A stretch of DNA of 57,298 bases from Pseudomonadota bacterium (GTDB lineage: Bacteria > Desulfobacterota > Desulfobacteria > Desulfobacterales > Desulfosarcinaceae): contig JAEYRZ010000010.1 in the NCBI GenBank assembly GCA_023435265.1, positions 1 to 57,298 on the forward strand, written 5' to 3'. A model generated the notes under the pieces. That model worked only from the letters and a program-made list of their open reading frames with translations. It had not been told where the DNA came from and did no database searches. The translations under genes and the position numbers were made by a program. Each line of letters begins with the position of its first letter. Position 1 is the first letter of the stretch. This document shows positions 42,946 through 52,221 of the stretch, one piece after another.

Positions 42946-44409
42946 TCAGGCGAAAAAATCGACGCCCCCGCGGGTGCTTCCGATTTGTCCGGCATCGACG
43001 CTCATGGGGCCGTCGACCTCCGCGGCACCCCGCTGCGCCGGCCTGCCGTGCCGGTTTGCATAGCGCTGTTCAGCCGTTGCGGGATTCCGGCGTTGACGGA
43101 AATTGCCGCTGTCGGTGCCCACAAACACATCGAACTTGTCGATCTGCAGTCCATGCTGCTGCAATTCATTCTTCAACTGCAGCACGTTTTGCTCGATCAT
43201 CTCTTTAACGGCCTGCGATTGAGCTGAAATGCGCACCATGACCTGTTGGTTCTCCGTGGCGACCTGCAGCCGCACATCCCCCAGAAATTCCGGTTTCAGG
43301 CGAATATGCATCTGGGACTGCGATCTATCCGTGCGCAAGGTCATGCGCGCCACGATCTGGCGCATGATGTCGGCCGCCGCCGGCTCGCGCAGCGGCAGTG
43401 CCGATTGTTTTTCGGCCGCGGGCTCCGCGGAAGGCCCGGTAACTTCCGCTTGAGGCTTCTGAGCCAGTATGCCCAGCTGTTCGCGGCCGCCCGAGCCGGA
43501 TGGGGAGGCCATATCCGGCAACATCTCTTCCGCCGCACCGGCGACTGCGCCTTGGCCGGAAATGACGCGCGCCACCGTTTCCGCAGGCTTTGCAGCCGCC
43601 TCTGACACCTGTCCGGTCTCGGGTGGAACAGTCACCTCTGCTGGGACCCGGGCCTGGGTCATCTGCGGCGCGCCGGGGGCGGTTCGCGGTGCGCCGAGGC
43701 CGGCGGACAGCCGCGGCTTGTGCGCCGGCTCGATTTCGGACTCGGCTCCGGCGGCCTGGGTCGGCAGACCACGCCTCTTCCGCTCGCCTTTTTCCAAGGG
43801 CAACGCGGCCTCCCTGACGGCGCCGGCTGCTTCTTTAAAACCTGCATCCGGCCGGACAACCGGGCCGGCGTCTGGCAGCGCTTGCGTGTGGTTGGCGGGC
43901 GGCTCCACTACCACCGGTTCAGGCACGGCGTTCTCGACGGGGATGCCGACGGGCGTAGAAACTGTCGGGTTGTATTCAATCACCTCGACTGCTGCAGCGG
44001 CGGCCTGATCCTGGGCCGGGTTGAAAAAAGCGGGTTTGCCAACCGGTCCGGGCGCCATGTCCGGTTCGCCTGGGCTGTAAAGCGGTGCCTGACGAGGCGT
44101 CTCGACCGATTGCAGCATTTGGGCGAACATCTGGAATCCGCTGCCCTCCGACGCCGTCAGATCGATCACGGGCACCAACTGGTCACCCGCCTCTTCCAGC
44201 GGCACCCAGTCCAAAAGGCTCAGTGAGGTGCGCAAATCTTCTTCCGGAAGCGCCATCAGCATGCTCATGACCGCCGCAAATCCGTCGGCGGGCTCCTGCT
44301 GGCCGGTCCAGCGACCGCTCGTGGGCATCTTGACGGCAATCTTTTGAGCACCGCCAGCGGTATTCAACCCCTGGCCCCCTAAATCAAACAATTGAATGGC
44401 GGTTTGCAT
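42946..44409 (-). CDS. fliK: Flagellar hook-length control protein FliK
   Basis: FliK (487 aa) measures hook length and triggers the FlhB switch. The first 330 residues are Pro/Ala/Glu-rich and poorly conserved, as expected for the ruler part. The C-terminal Flg_hook domain is clear: MHIRLKPEFLGDVRLQVATENQQVMVRI, then AVKEMIEQNVLQLKNELQQHGLQIDKFDVFV (key parts LKPEFLGDVRL and LKNELQQHGL). It lies between fliJ and flgD, where fliK is usual. Confidence 0.93.
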   Translation of the reverse strand: MQTAIQLFDLGGQGLNTAGGAQKIAVKMPTSGRWTGQQEPADGFAAVMSMLMALPEEDLRTSLSLLDWVPLEEAGDQLVPVIDLTASEGSGFQMFAQMLQSVETPRQAPLYSPGEPDMAPGPVGKPAFFNPAQDQAAAAAVEVIEYNPTVSTPVGIPVENAVPEPVVVEPPANHTQALPDAGPVVRPDAGFKEAAGAVREAALPLEKGERKRRGLPTQAAGAESEIEPAHKPRLSAGLGAPRTAPGAPQMTQARVPAEVTVPPETGQVSEAAAKPAETVARVISGQGAVAGAAEEMLPDMASPSGSGGREQLGILAQKPQAEVTGPSAEPAAEKQSALPLREPAAADIMRQIVARMTLRTDRSQSQMHIRLKPEFLGDVRLQVATENQQVMVRISAQSQAVKEMIEQNVLQLKNELQQHGLQIDKFDVFVGTDSGNFRQRRNPATAEQRYANRHGRPAQRGAAEVDGPMSVDAGQIGSTRGGVDFFA

Positions 44410-44420
44410 AAAACTGCTTC

Positions 44421-44867
44421 CTATTGCGTTTTCGCTCCGAAACGGTTGATGGCGATCTCATTGATGAACTTCTGCTCCTCGCGGTCGAGGCCGGAAATGT
44501 AGGCCTTTAACCCTTTCTCCTTGAGCTTCTCCAAAGCTTTTCGCTTTTTAACCGCTTCGAGCAGACTGTCACGCCGGCTATCGACCTCTTCTTCAATGCC
44601 GGCCAGATTCTTCCGATGAGCGCCGATCTCCAATTCGAGCCGTTGAAGATAACGGACGTAAATGCAAAACTGCGATGCCCCTGCGCTGCTTTCGTTCTGG
44701 CAGCGGGTCAGTTCCGATTCGGTCTCAGCCCTGCGCGCAACCATCGCGTTCAATTCGGCGGCCGCATGCTCCCGACGGCTGACCGCCTCGGCCAGTTCCT
44801 TCTGCAAGCGCTCCTCCTGATACTGCCGGAAACGCCGCAGCGCTTCCAATTTGAATTGATATGCCAA
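44421..44867 (-). CDS. fliJ: Flagellar export chaperone FliJ
   Basis: FliJ (148 aa) is the coiled-coil stalk that links the FliI hexamer to FlhA, like the gamma subunit of F-ATPase. The product is almost wholly helical with heptads: FKLEALRRFRQYQEERLQKELAEAV near the N-terminus and SLLEAVKKRKALEKLKEKGLKAY near the C-terminus. It starts 7 nt after the fliHI stop. Confidence 0.9.
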   Translation of the reverse strand: MAYQFKLEALRRFRQYQEERLQKELAEAVSRREHAAAELNAMVARRAETESELTRCQNESSAGASQFCIYVRYLQRLELEIGAHRKNLAGIEEEVDSRRDSLLEAVKKRKALEKLKEKGLKAYISGLDREEQKFINEIAINRFGAKTQ

Positions 44868-44874
44868 AGGCGCC

Positions 44875-46833
44875 TCAGGCTGCGTTCATGATCCGATCCA
44901 GATCCAGCAGGCAGTTTTCCAGATTTACACTTTCATCGATGCCCTGCCGCAGATACATGGTGATCTGATCGATTTTTGCGATCGCCAGATCGATGCTCCG
45001 ACTGGCGCCGGCCACATACGCGCCGATGTTGATCAGATCCTCGGCTTTGCGGTACGTGGCCAGCAGTTCTTTGAATCGGCCGGCATTATGCTTGTGCTGC
45101 AGAGAGGCGATGTCTTCCATGACCCGGCTGATGCTGCGCAACACATCGATGGCCGGGTAGTGGTTGTGATCGGCGAGCTCGCGGCTCAGCACGATATGTC
45201 CGTCCAGGATCGAGCGGGCCGCATCGGCGATGGGCTCATTCATGTCGTCCCCCTCCACCAGTACCGTATACAGTCCGGTAATGCTCCCGTTGTGATCGGA
45301 GGTGCCCGCGCGCTCCAGAAGTTTGGGCAGCATGGTAAACACAGATGGCGTATAGCCTTTGTTTGTGGGCGGTTCCCCCAGGGCAAGGCCGATCTCACGC
45401 TGGGCCATTGCGAAACGGGTCAAGGAATCCATCATCAGGTTCACCCGTAAACCCTGGTCGCGGAAGTATTCGGCAATTGCCGTGGCTACAAATGCCCCCC
45501 GCACGCGCACCAGCGGCAGGTGATCCGAGGTCGCCACCACGACGACCGACTTTTTAAGCCCCTCCGGCCCAAGATCTTTGTCGATGAATTCGTTCAGTTC
45601 GCGCCCGCGTTCGCCGATCAGGGCAATCACATTGACATCGGCGCGGCTCTTGCGGGCGATCATCCCCATCAGAACGCTTTTTCCGACGCCCGAACCGGCA
45701 AAGATTCCCATGCGTTGACCACAGCCAACGGTCAGCAGCCCGTTGATGGCGCGAACGCCCATATCCAGAGGCTCGCGGATGCGCTGCCGCAGCAGCGGAT
45801 TGATCGGCGCCGCATAAATGGGGTAGTATTCGCTGGTGGCGAGCGCGCCGCGTCCGTCGATCGGCCGCCCGAGACCATCGATCACCCGCCCCAGCAGTCT
45901 GGATCCGACGGCGATGGACGCTTTTTCCTGGCGCGCGGTGACCCGGCTGCCCGGACCGATAGTCCGGATGTCTTCCAGGGGCATCATCAAGACGCTGTGA
46001 TCGCGGAACCCGAGAACTTCGGCGCTCACCGGCGCCTCTCCATCGGCACCGTCGATATCGCAGATGCAGCCCAATTGAACCGCCGGCCCGCTGGCCTCGA
46101 CCACCAGGCCGACCACTTTGCTGACGTGGCCGGCGGCTTTGATCGTCGTGATACTGTCGACTGCGCTGCGCAGGGCGTCGAAATCAGGTTGGAAAGAAAA
46201 TTCGTCCGCGGGTCTTCGGCGCTGTTCGAACATGCGGGCCAGTCCGTCCGCCATGGCGGCCAGCTGCTTATCGATCCTGGCGTCGATGATTCCGAAATCG
46301 CTTTCGATCAGGCACCCGCCCTGCTGAACGGACGGATCGCAAACGATCTGTATGGATGCGTTCGATCCGACGCCGCTTGTTATCTCGGAAACCAGCGCCT
46401 GCGCACGGACCTTATCAGCCGGATTCGCCCTGATGCGCAGATGTTCCATGCCCTTGACGATCTGCAGGGCCTGACGGGCGATCGAAACGGCTCGCTGCGG
46501 GTGGTTGTCGATTTCATTCCGAATCATTTCACGAGCGACAATCACGGCCAGATTCGCAGCATCCTGTTCCGCGCGGCACCCCATCGACTTGTCCCGTTCT
46601 TCCAGCATCTTGCGAATTTGCCGCAGAAGGCTGCGGGAGGGTTCGAGTCTGAGTTGTTCCGCGGGAAATCCTTGACTGCGTCCCTGTTCGAATCCTTCCG
46701 CATAGCCCTCGCGTTCGGCCTGCTCGATCATCTCCTCAGGGCCTCGCCGGGCCTCAGCCGGCGGCGAGGCGTCCTTTTCATCCGGGCCCAGCTCCGGGAA
46801 GCGATAGCGTTCACATCGTTCGGATTTGGCCAT
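44875..46833 (-). CDS. FliH-FliI fusion: export ATPase with its stator in one chain
   Basis: A single 652-aa frame holding two usually separate proteins. Residues 1-200 are FliH: GYAEGFEQGRSQG repeats, a helical middle, and a V/A-ATPase E-like C-terminal part with CDPSVQQGGCLIESDFGIIDA. A short linker (about 201-215, EQRRRPADEFS) joins FliI, residues 216-652: AGHVSKVVGLVVEASGP, Walker A in GIFAGSGVGKSVLMG (Lys385), ALIGERGRELNEF, and DSLTRFAMAQREIGLALGE-type sequence with the catalytic Glu in GERGRE. Internal Met194 and Met201 have no ribosome site, so separate translation of FliI is unlikely. Start overlaps the fliG stop (TAATG). Confidence 0.93.
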   Translation of the reverse strand: MAKSERCERYRFPELGPDEKDASPPAEARRGPEEMIEQAEREGYAEGFEQGRSQGFPAEQLRLEPSRSLLRQIRKMLEERDKSMGCRAEQDAANLAVIVAREMIRNEIDNHPQRAVSIARQALQIVKGMEHLRIRANPADKVRAQALVSEITSGVGSNASIQIVCDPSVQQGGCLIESDFGIIDARIDKQLAAMADGLARMFEQRRRPADEFSFQPDFDALRSAVDSITTIKAAGHVSKVVGLVVEASGPAVQLGCICDIDGADGEAPVSAEVLGFRDHSVLMMPLEDIRTIGPGSRVTARQEKASIAVGSRLLGRVIDGLGRPIDGRGALATSEYYPIYAAPINPLLRQRIREPLDMGVRAINGLLTVGCGQRMGIFAGSGVGKSVLMGMIARKSRADVNVIALIGERGRELNEFIDKDLGPEGLKKSVVVVATSDHLPLVRVRGAFVATAIAEYFRDQGLRVNLMMDSLTRFAMAQREIGLALGEPPTNKGYTPSVFTMLPKLLERAGTSDHNGSITGLYTVLVEGDDMNEPIADAARSILDGHIVLSRELADHNHYPAIDVLRSISRVMEDIASLQHKHNAGRFKELLATYRKAEDLINIGAYVAGASRSIDLAIAKIDQITMYLRQGIDESVNLENCLLDLDRIMNAA

Positions 46834-47810
46834 TATCTGATGAATTCTTCTCCCCCTCGCCCGCTGATGATCAACTCGCCCTTGCGTTCCATCTCCTGAA
46901 CGATGCGGGTGATCTTCTGCTGGGCATCGGTGACATCCTTCATCCGCACGGCTCCGGAAACCTCCATCTCTTCCTTGAGGATTTCGGCTGCCCGCTCGGA
47001 CATGTTGCGGAATATTTTCTGCTTGACCTCTTCGGTCGATGCCTTCAATGCGATTGCCAATTCATGCGACTCGACACTGCGCAGTACTTTCTGCAGGCCT
47101 TTGTCGTCTACCAGGACGATGTCCTCGAAAACGAACATCATCTGCTTGATTTCGTCGGCCAGGTCCGGATTGTTCTCCTCGATATCGTCGATGATCTGCT
47201 CGGCCGTGGCGCCGTCGATGGCGTTCAGGATCTCCGCCAGGCGGGCGACGCCGCCGGCTTCCTGGGTGACGCCGTGGTCTTTGTTTTTCAGTATTTCCTC
47301 GAAAATACGGTCGATCTCCTGCACCATTCCGGACTGGACTTTATCCAGGTTGGCGATCCGGAACGCGACATCCGATTTTATTTCATCCGCCAGGTTGCTG
47401 AGGATGGTGCTGGCCACATTGGGCTTGAGGTGCACCAGAATTAAAGCGATCGTCTGGGGATGTTCATCCTTTATCAACTGCGCGAGTTGATTGGGCTCGA
47501 TATCCTGCACGGCTTCGATGTTCGATTTGGGCCGGGACGTCTTCCCGTCCTCGCCCCTGCTTTCCTTTACTGCCGCATCGGGCAGTTGCTTTGCTTGACC
47601 CGGAAGCGACTGTCCTGTTTTTTCCAGGAATTCACGAACGACCTTCTCCACCAGTTGGGGTGGAACGGCATTCAGTTTGGCCTGCAGCTTGCGGACCAGC
47701 TGACGCTCTGCATCGTTGAGGCGCTCGAGCAGCGCCTGCGCCGCCTGCTCGCCCACCGCATTGGTCAGAATGGCGACTTTCGCAGAGCCGGTCAGTTGTT
47801 TGAGGTCCAT
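46833..47810 (-). CDS. fliG: Flagellar motor switch protein FliG
   Basis: FliG (325 aa) couples stator to rotor. The N-terminal FliF-binding domain has SAKVAILTNAVGEQAAQALLERL; the middle EHPQ motif is DEHPQTIALILVHL; the C-terminal torque domain has MFVFEDIVLVDDKGLQKVLRSVESHELAIALK and KIFRNMSERAAEILKEEME, with the charged residues that meet MotA (key part NMSERAAEIL). About 25 extra polar residues (88-112) lie between the first two domains. The stop overlaps the fliHI start. Confidence 0.97.
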   Translation of the reverse strand: MDLKQLTGSAKVAILTNAVGEQAAQALLERLNDAERQLVRKLQAKLNAVPPQLVEKVVREFLEKTGQSLPGQAKQLPDAAVKESRGEDGKTSRPKSNIEAVQDIEPNQLAQLIKDEHPQTIALILVHLKPNVASTILSNLADEIKSDVAFRIANLDKVQSGMVQEIDRIFEEILKNKDHGVTQEAGGVARLAEILNAIDGATAEQIIDDIEENNPDLADEIKQMMFVFEDIVLVDDKGLQKVLRSVESHELAIALKASTEEVKQKIFRNMSERAAEILKEEMEVSGAVRMKDVTDAQQKITRIVQEMERKGELIISGRGGEEFIR

Positions 47811-47847
47811 ATCTTACGGTCTTTCCGTGCGCATTTGATTGCACGCA

Positions 47848-49449
47848 TCACGCTTCTTTGAGCCATTGCTCCAGAAGCCGCGCGGAATCGTCCCTTTTGC
47901 TCGTGATCATTTGGCTGGCCTGGCTGACCATCTGGGCATACTGGTCTTTCTGGCTGTACTGCTTTTCAATCTCGGCAATGGTGCGGGGCAGATGTTCGAG
48001 CAGCTCGACATCCTCCCACGATGTATCGGTAAGCCAGCGGATCAGCGGACGGATGATGAAGATGAAGGTGAAAATCAGGAAAAGGCCGGCCACTGCATAC
48101 TTCAAGAGGCTTGCATAACCTCTGAGCGTATCCAGGAACCCGCCTGTTTGCGGTTCAATCGAAAGCGGGCTGCCCGTAAAGGCGATATTGGCGACTTCGA
48201 CCATATCCCCGCGCGTCTCGTCGAAATTGACCGCCCGCTTGACGATGTTCTCGAGCTTGGTCATTTCTTCGACGCTGCGGGGAATGTATTTCAGTTCCGG
48301 GCTCTGCTTCGTCCCTTCTCCACCCCCCACGCTTTCGTAGCTTCCGTCCACGATGACCGCCACGGATAAGCGTTTGATCACGCCCACGGGCATGATCTGC
48401 CGGCTGACCGTTTTGCCGATTTCATAATTGCGGGTCATGTCCTGCTTCTGGAAACCGGCGGGAGCGGCCACCTGAATGCCGGCCGGCTGATCGGGGGTGA
48501 CATTGGCGGCAAGACCGGGAATACCGACGGGAGAGGCGTCCATCTGCGAAGCCGTCTCTTTTGAAGATTGTTCGCTGCGCACCACTTGGTTCTCGGGCAG
48601 GTATTTTTCGGCAGTCGTCTCTTCCTGCACGAAGTCCAGATCACAGGCGACGCGCACGATGGCTTTGTCTTCGCCGAGAACCTTTTGCAGCATGCTCGTC
48701 ACCTGTTTCTCGAGCAACGCCTCTTTGCGCCGCTGGAAGTCGAGCTGATCCGAACTGATCTTGGCGGCGGTGCGTTCACCGTCTTTTCCGGCCAGCATTT
48801 TACCGTTCTGATCGACGACGGTGACGTTTTCAGGGGTCAGCCGCGGCACACTGGACGAAACCAGGTGGACAATGCCCTGGATCTGGTCGTCGCTGAGCCA
48901 GCGCCCAGCCCGGACCTTGAGGATCACCGATGCCGTGGCCGGTTCCTGTTCTTCGATGAACAGCGAGCGCGGCGCCATCACGATATGCACCCGCGAACCT
49001 TCCACTTCGGCCAGTCCGCTGATGGTGCGGCTGAGTTCGCCTTGCAGGGCGCGCTGGTAGTTGATGTTCTGGACGAATTCGGTGGTCCCGAGTTTGGTGC
49101 TGTCAAAAACTTCGAATCCCAGTCCGTTTCCGCGCGGCAGACCCTGCGCGGCCAGTTCGAGCCGCACTTCGTAAAGGCGCTCGCGCGGCACCTGGACCGC
49201 CGTACCGTTTTGGGACAGCGTGTACGGCGTTTTTTGTTCGCGCAGCTTGGAGACTACCTCGGCGGCGTCCTCGGCGGTCAAATGCGAATATAATGGAACG
49301 AATTCCGGCCGGCTCGACCAGCTAACCAGCGCGATGATGCCGGCGGCCGTCCCGATGACCAGCAGCCCCAGGGTGATCAGCTTGACGGCGGACATCGTTT
49401 TCATGACCGCTTTGAACTGATCGGCGAATTGGAGAAATGAGGAGGCCAT
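47848..49449 (-). CDS. fliF: Flagellar MS-ring protein FliF
   Basis: FliF (533 aa) forms the MS-ring, the base on which the motor assembles. It has two membrane helices, near residues 20-45 (VKLITLGLLVIGTAAGIIALV) and 445-465 (AVAGLFLIFTFIFIIRPLI). Between them lie the ring-building motifs: FVPLYSHLTAEDAAEVVSKL, RALQGELSRTISGLAEVEGSRVHIVMAPRSLF (key part LEGELSRTI-type), and NYEIGKTVSRQI. The C-terminal cytoplasmic tail binds FliG. GTG one codon upstream is an alternative start. fliE is 12 nt upstream. Confidence 0.96.
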   Translation of the reverse strand: MASSFLQFADQFKAVMKTMSAVKLITLGLLVIGTAAGIIALVSWSSRPEFVPLYSHLTAEDAAEVVSKLREQKTPYTLSQNGTAVQVPRERLYEVRLELAAQGLPRGNGLGFEVFDSTKLGTTEFVQNINYQRALQGELSRTISGLAEVEGSRVHIVMAPRSLFIEEQEPATASVILKVRAGRWLSDDQIQGIVHLVSSSVPRLTPENVTVVDQNGKMLAGKDGERTAAKISSDQLDFQRRKEALLEKQVTSMLQKVLGEDKAIVRVACDLDFVQEETTAEKYLPENQVVRSEQSSKETASQMDASPVGIPGLAANVTPDQPAGIQVAAPAGFQKQDMTRNYEIGKTVSRQIMPVGVIKRLSVAVIVDGSYESVGGGEGTKQSPELKYIPRSVEEMTKLENIVKRAVNFDETRGDMVEVANIAFTGSPLSIEPQTGGFLDTLRGYASLLKYAVAGLFLIFTFIFIIRPLIRWLTDTSWEDVELLEHLPRTIAEIEKQYSQKDQYAQMVSQASQMITSKRDDSARLLEQWLKEA

Positions 49450-49461
49450 CACTGCACTCGC

Positions 49462-49764
49462 TTAGAATTGCATCCGTTTGATTTCGTCATAGGCCGAGAT
49501 GAGTTTGTTGCGCACTTCGAGCAGCAGCGTCATGGCGATATCGGCCTTTTGCATGGCGATCATGGTTCCATGTATGTCTTTTTCGGCGCCGCTGGCCAGC
49601 TTGACTGCCGAAGCATCGGCCGCCTGCTGCATCTGATTGACCGACTGGATCGATCTATCGAGCCATTCACCGAAGGATGCATCGACGCCCTTTCCGGCGG
49701 CGGCCGGTGGCTTGCTGCCGGCGACACTCTTCGCCTGTGTTGCGTCCAGTAAAATGGAATTCAT
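49462..49764 (-). CDS. fliE: MS-ring/rod adaptor FliE
   Basis: FliE (100 aa) joins the MS-ring to the proximal rod. Seen: FGEWLDRSIQSVNQMQQAAD, the LASGAEKDIHGTMIAMQKADIAMTLLLEVRNKLISAYDEI block (key part DIHGTMIAMQKADIA), and a terminal MQF. It lies 2 nt after flgC and is part of the flgB-flgC-fliE-fliF-fliG run. Confidence 0.94.
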   Translation of the reverse strand: MNSILLDATQAKSVAGSKPPAAAGKGVDASFGEWLDRSIQSVNQMQQAADASAVKLASGAEKDIHGTMIAMQKADIAMTLLLEVRNKLISAYDEIKRMQF

Positions 49765-49766
49765 CT

Positions 49767-50210
49767 TCAGCGTCCTATATCGAGGGCCTGCATGGCCATT
49801 TCCTTGGTGGATTTGACTGCCGTGACGTTGGCTTCATAACTGCGCGTCGCAGTCAGCATGTTGACCATTTCCTCCATCACATTGATGTTGGGCTGCGCCA
49901 CGTAACCGTCGGCATCGGCGTCGGGGTGTTCGGGATCGAACTTCAGCAGGGGTTGCCGGTTGTCCTCACGAATCTCCACAACCTGCACCTCGCTCATTTG
50001 CGGTTCCAGGCGACGCGCGAGCACTTTGGAAAAGCTTTCCGCATTCTCCTGTGGCACGGCCGCGAAGACTGCGTCCTTGCGCTGAAAAGGGCCCCCTTCC
50101 GCGGTTCGGGTGGTATTGACGTTGGCCAGATTGCTCGAAATCAAGTTCATGCGCATCCGCTGGGCGCTGAGTCCGCTGGCGCTCACATTGAGGCTGTCGA
50201 GAAAACTCAT
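49767..50210 (-). CDS. flgC: Proximal rod protein FlgC
   Basis: FlgC (147 aa). The N-terminus has SASGLSAQRMRMNLISSNLANVNTT (key part SSNLANVNT), and the C-terminus VAQPNINVMEEMVNMLTATRSYEANVTAV, the usual rod signatures. It starts 2 nt after the flgB stop. Confidence 0.96.
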   Translation of the reverse strand: MSFLDSLNVSASGLSAQRMRMNLISSNLANVNTTRTAEGGPFQRKDAVFAAVPQENAESFSKVLARRLEPQMSEVQVVEIREDNRQPLLKFDPEHPDADADGYVAQPNINVMEEMVNMLTATRSYEANVTAVKSTKEMAMQALDIGR

Positions 50211-50212
50211 GC

Positions 50213-50635
50213 CTACTGTTTACCTCCCTGGATGATATTTTTGAGGGACTGGAATTTTTTGCTCACGATCTGGGCCGACACCTTGTAAAGGAGGTCGTTT
50301 GCGGAAAGGTTGGTCATTTCGCGCTCCATATCCACCGTATTGCCGTCGCCTCTCAGATAATCAGGTGCCGGATTCTGAACCATATAGCCTCGAATGTCCG
50401 CCGGAATCGGGCCGCCGGCCGGCAGGTGCGAACCATGGGTCACCTGCAGCGGCAGCGGCGCGCCGGCTTTCTGCTGGCGGGTCATCGCCTCCTCCACCAT
50501 CAGATCGAACGCTTTGTAGCCGGGAGTGTCCGCATTGGCGATGTTGGAAATAATCAGCTCGTGCCGGCGCGCCCGCAAATCCAAAGCCCTTGAAGCGACC
50601 TGCAGCGTCTGATCGAAAAGCCGGTTATCATCCAT
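50213..50635 (-). CDS. flgB: Proximal rod protein FlgB
   Basis: FlgB (140 aa). N-terminal RRHELIISNIANADTPGYKAFDLM, a Pro/Gly-rich middle, and the C-terminal GNTVDMEREMTNLSANDLLYKVSAQIV (key parts SNIANADTPGYKA and DMEREM). It heads the operon and has a GAGGAGAGG ribosome site and a sigma54 promoter 28-42 nt upstream. Confidence 0.96.
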   Translation of the reverse strand: MDDNRLFDQTLQVASRALDLRARRHELIISNIANADTPGYKAFDLMVEEAMTRQQKAGAPLPLQVTHGSHLPAGGPIPADIRGYMVQNPAPDYLRGDGNTVDMEREMTNLSANDLLYKVSAQIVSKKFQSLKNIIQGGKQ

Positions 50636-50662
50636 TTTTGCCTCTCCTCTGGGGCGGACTGA

Positions 50663-50677
50663 GCAATTTACATACCA
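50663..50677 (-). promoter_or_regulatory. Sigma54 promoter of the flgB-to-flgE operon
   Basis: Minus-strand TGGTATGTAAATTGC keeps the GG-N10-GC spacing and the TTGC -12. With the six bases upstream (GGCAGG) it is almost identical to the promoter at 52222-52236. The leader to flgB is about 17 nt. Confidence 0.75.
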
Positions 50678-50811
50678 CCTGCCTCCCGAAGAGGTCTTGT
50701 GATTACAGGCGGCTGTAAATATTGTCGATTTGCCGTTCGACGCCTGCTTGCGGATTTCATCTGCAAGTCAAATCTTCGACGCCCCGGCAAAGATTGCCTA
50801 GTACGCCGGGA

Positions 50812-52170
50812 TCATCGCCCACCGGCCGCCCGGGGAAGCAAATCGCAGGCATCGCGGTATTCGTTCAGTTTGTTGCGCAGCGTGCGGATGCTGATGCCGA
50901 GCATTCTGGCCGCCTGTGTTCGGTTTTGATCGACGTGGGCCAGTGTTTCGATTATCAGTTTTTTCTCCAGATCCTTGACCGTCATGCCGACCAGTCCCTC
51001 CGGCTGTGCCAAGGGTGCAGCCAGCCCCGTTTCCAGGAAAAGGTGCTGGGGGCCGATTTCATCCGCATCGCGGATCAGCACGGCGCGGGCGACCACGTTC
51101 TCGAGTTCGCGGACATTCCCCGGCCATTGCCATGCGCGCAGCTGCTGCAGTGCTTCTTTCGAAAAACGGGGCTGCACTCCGCCCGCCTGGCTGTACTTGT
51201 CGATAAAGTGGTCGATAAGCACCGGAATGTCTTCGAGCCGCTGCCTCAAAGGGGGTATTTGCAGCGGAATGACACGCAGCCGATAGTAGAGGTCCTGACG
51301 GAAGCAGCCCTCTTTCACCATTTGGGCCAAATCGCGGTTCGTGGTTGCGATGACGCGCACATCCACCGCCAGCGATTTTCGGCCGCCGATGCGGTCGATC
51401 TGCTTCTCCTGTAGTGCGCGCAACAGCTTCGCCTGAAGCGTCAACGCCATCTCCCCGATCTCGTCGAGCAGGAGCGTGCCGCCGTGGGCCTGTTCGAATT
51501 TGCCAGGCTTGCGCTGATCGGCGCCTGTGAACGCGCCACGCTCATATCCGAAAAGCTCGCTCTCGGCGAGATTTTCGGGAAGTGCGGCGCAATTCATGGC
51601 AATGAACGGCCGTCCGGAGCGTCCGCTGCGGGAGTGAATGAAGCGCGCCAGCAACTCCTTGCCGGTGCCGCTTTCGCCCTGGATGGTGACGGTTGCCGGG
51701 GACGCCGCGATCCGCTCGGCGGTGGTCAAGAGATGGCTCATCATTTTAGATTGGAAGATGATCGCATCGGCCGACCGCCGCTCGGCTGCAGGCGGACCGG
51801 GCGTGCCTATGACAAGGGCTTTCTCGACCGCTGCCAGCAGCACCTCGTCTTCCGCCGACAATGATAGAAAATCGTCCGCGCCGGCCTGCACGGCGGCCAC
51901 GGCGCGCGGCACGCTGTTTTTGGGCGATATGATCACGATCGGGAGATCTGCGAAACGCGGGCGAATGCGTTGCACCAGGCCCACGCCATCCAAGTCCGGC
52001 GGGCAGTCCTCCAACAAAAGCAATCGGCTTTCAATGCGGTTGATTTCACTTTCGAGCAGTTCGCGCGCAGATTGATATCGCAGCATGTAACCTGCCGGTA
52101 CCAGGCAGCTTCGCAAACGTTCAGCAATCGCCTGGCTGGCATGCAGAACCAGAATCGAACCGCTTCCCAT
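50812..52170 (-). CDS. Sigma54 enhancer-binding regulator, FlrC/FleR-like, degenerate receiver
   Basis: A 452-aa sigma54 activator. The N-terminal receiver-like domain (1-125) lacks the acidic pair (ILVLHASQ), has Glu54 where the phosphoacceptor Asp sits (LLLLEDCPPDLDG), and has no Lys after the last strand (DDFLSLS). The AAA+ domain has Walker A GESGTGKELL, the GAFTGA loop (YERGAFTGADQ) and LLDEIGEMAL. The C-terminus has a Fis-type helix-turn-helix (NRTQAARMLGISIRTLRNKL). The ATG at 52170 has CAGGAG 8 nt upstream and its own sigma54 promoter. By position it is the FlrC/FleR equivalent that drives flgB, motA2 and flhA operons; the degenerate receiver suggests that it works without phosphorylation. 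Confidence 0.88.
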   Translation of the reverse strand: MGSGSILVLHASQAIAERLRSCLVPAGYMLRYQSARELLESEINRIESRLLLLEDCPPDLDGVGLVQRIRPRFADLPIVIISPKNSVPRAVAAVQAGADDFLSLSAEDEVLLAAVEKALVIGTPGPPAAERRSADAIIFQSKMMSHLLTTAERIAASPATVTIQGESGTGKELLARFIHSRSGRSGRPFIAMNCAALPENLAESELFGYERGAFTGADQRKPGKFEQAHGGTLLLDEIGEMALTLQAKLLRALQEKQIDRIGGRKSLAVDVRVIATTNRDLAQMVKEGCFRQDLYYRLRVIPLQIPPLRQRLEDIPVLIDHFIDKYSQAGGVQPRFSKEALQQLRAWQWPGNVRELENVVARAVLIRDADEIGPQHLFLETGLAAPLAQPEGLVGMTVKDLEKKLIIETLAHVDQNRTQAARMLGISIRTLRNKLNEYRDACDLLPRAAGGR

Positions 52171-52221
52171 ACGCTATTCTCCTGCGGAACAATGGATCTT
52201 GTACCCCGCAGGGTCCAAATG

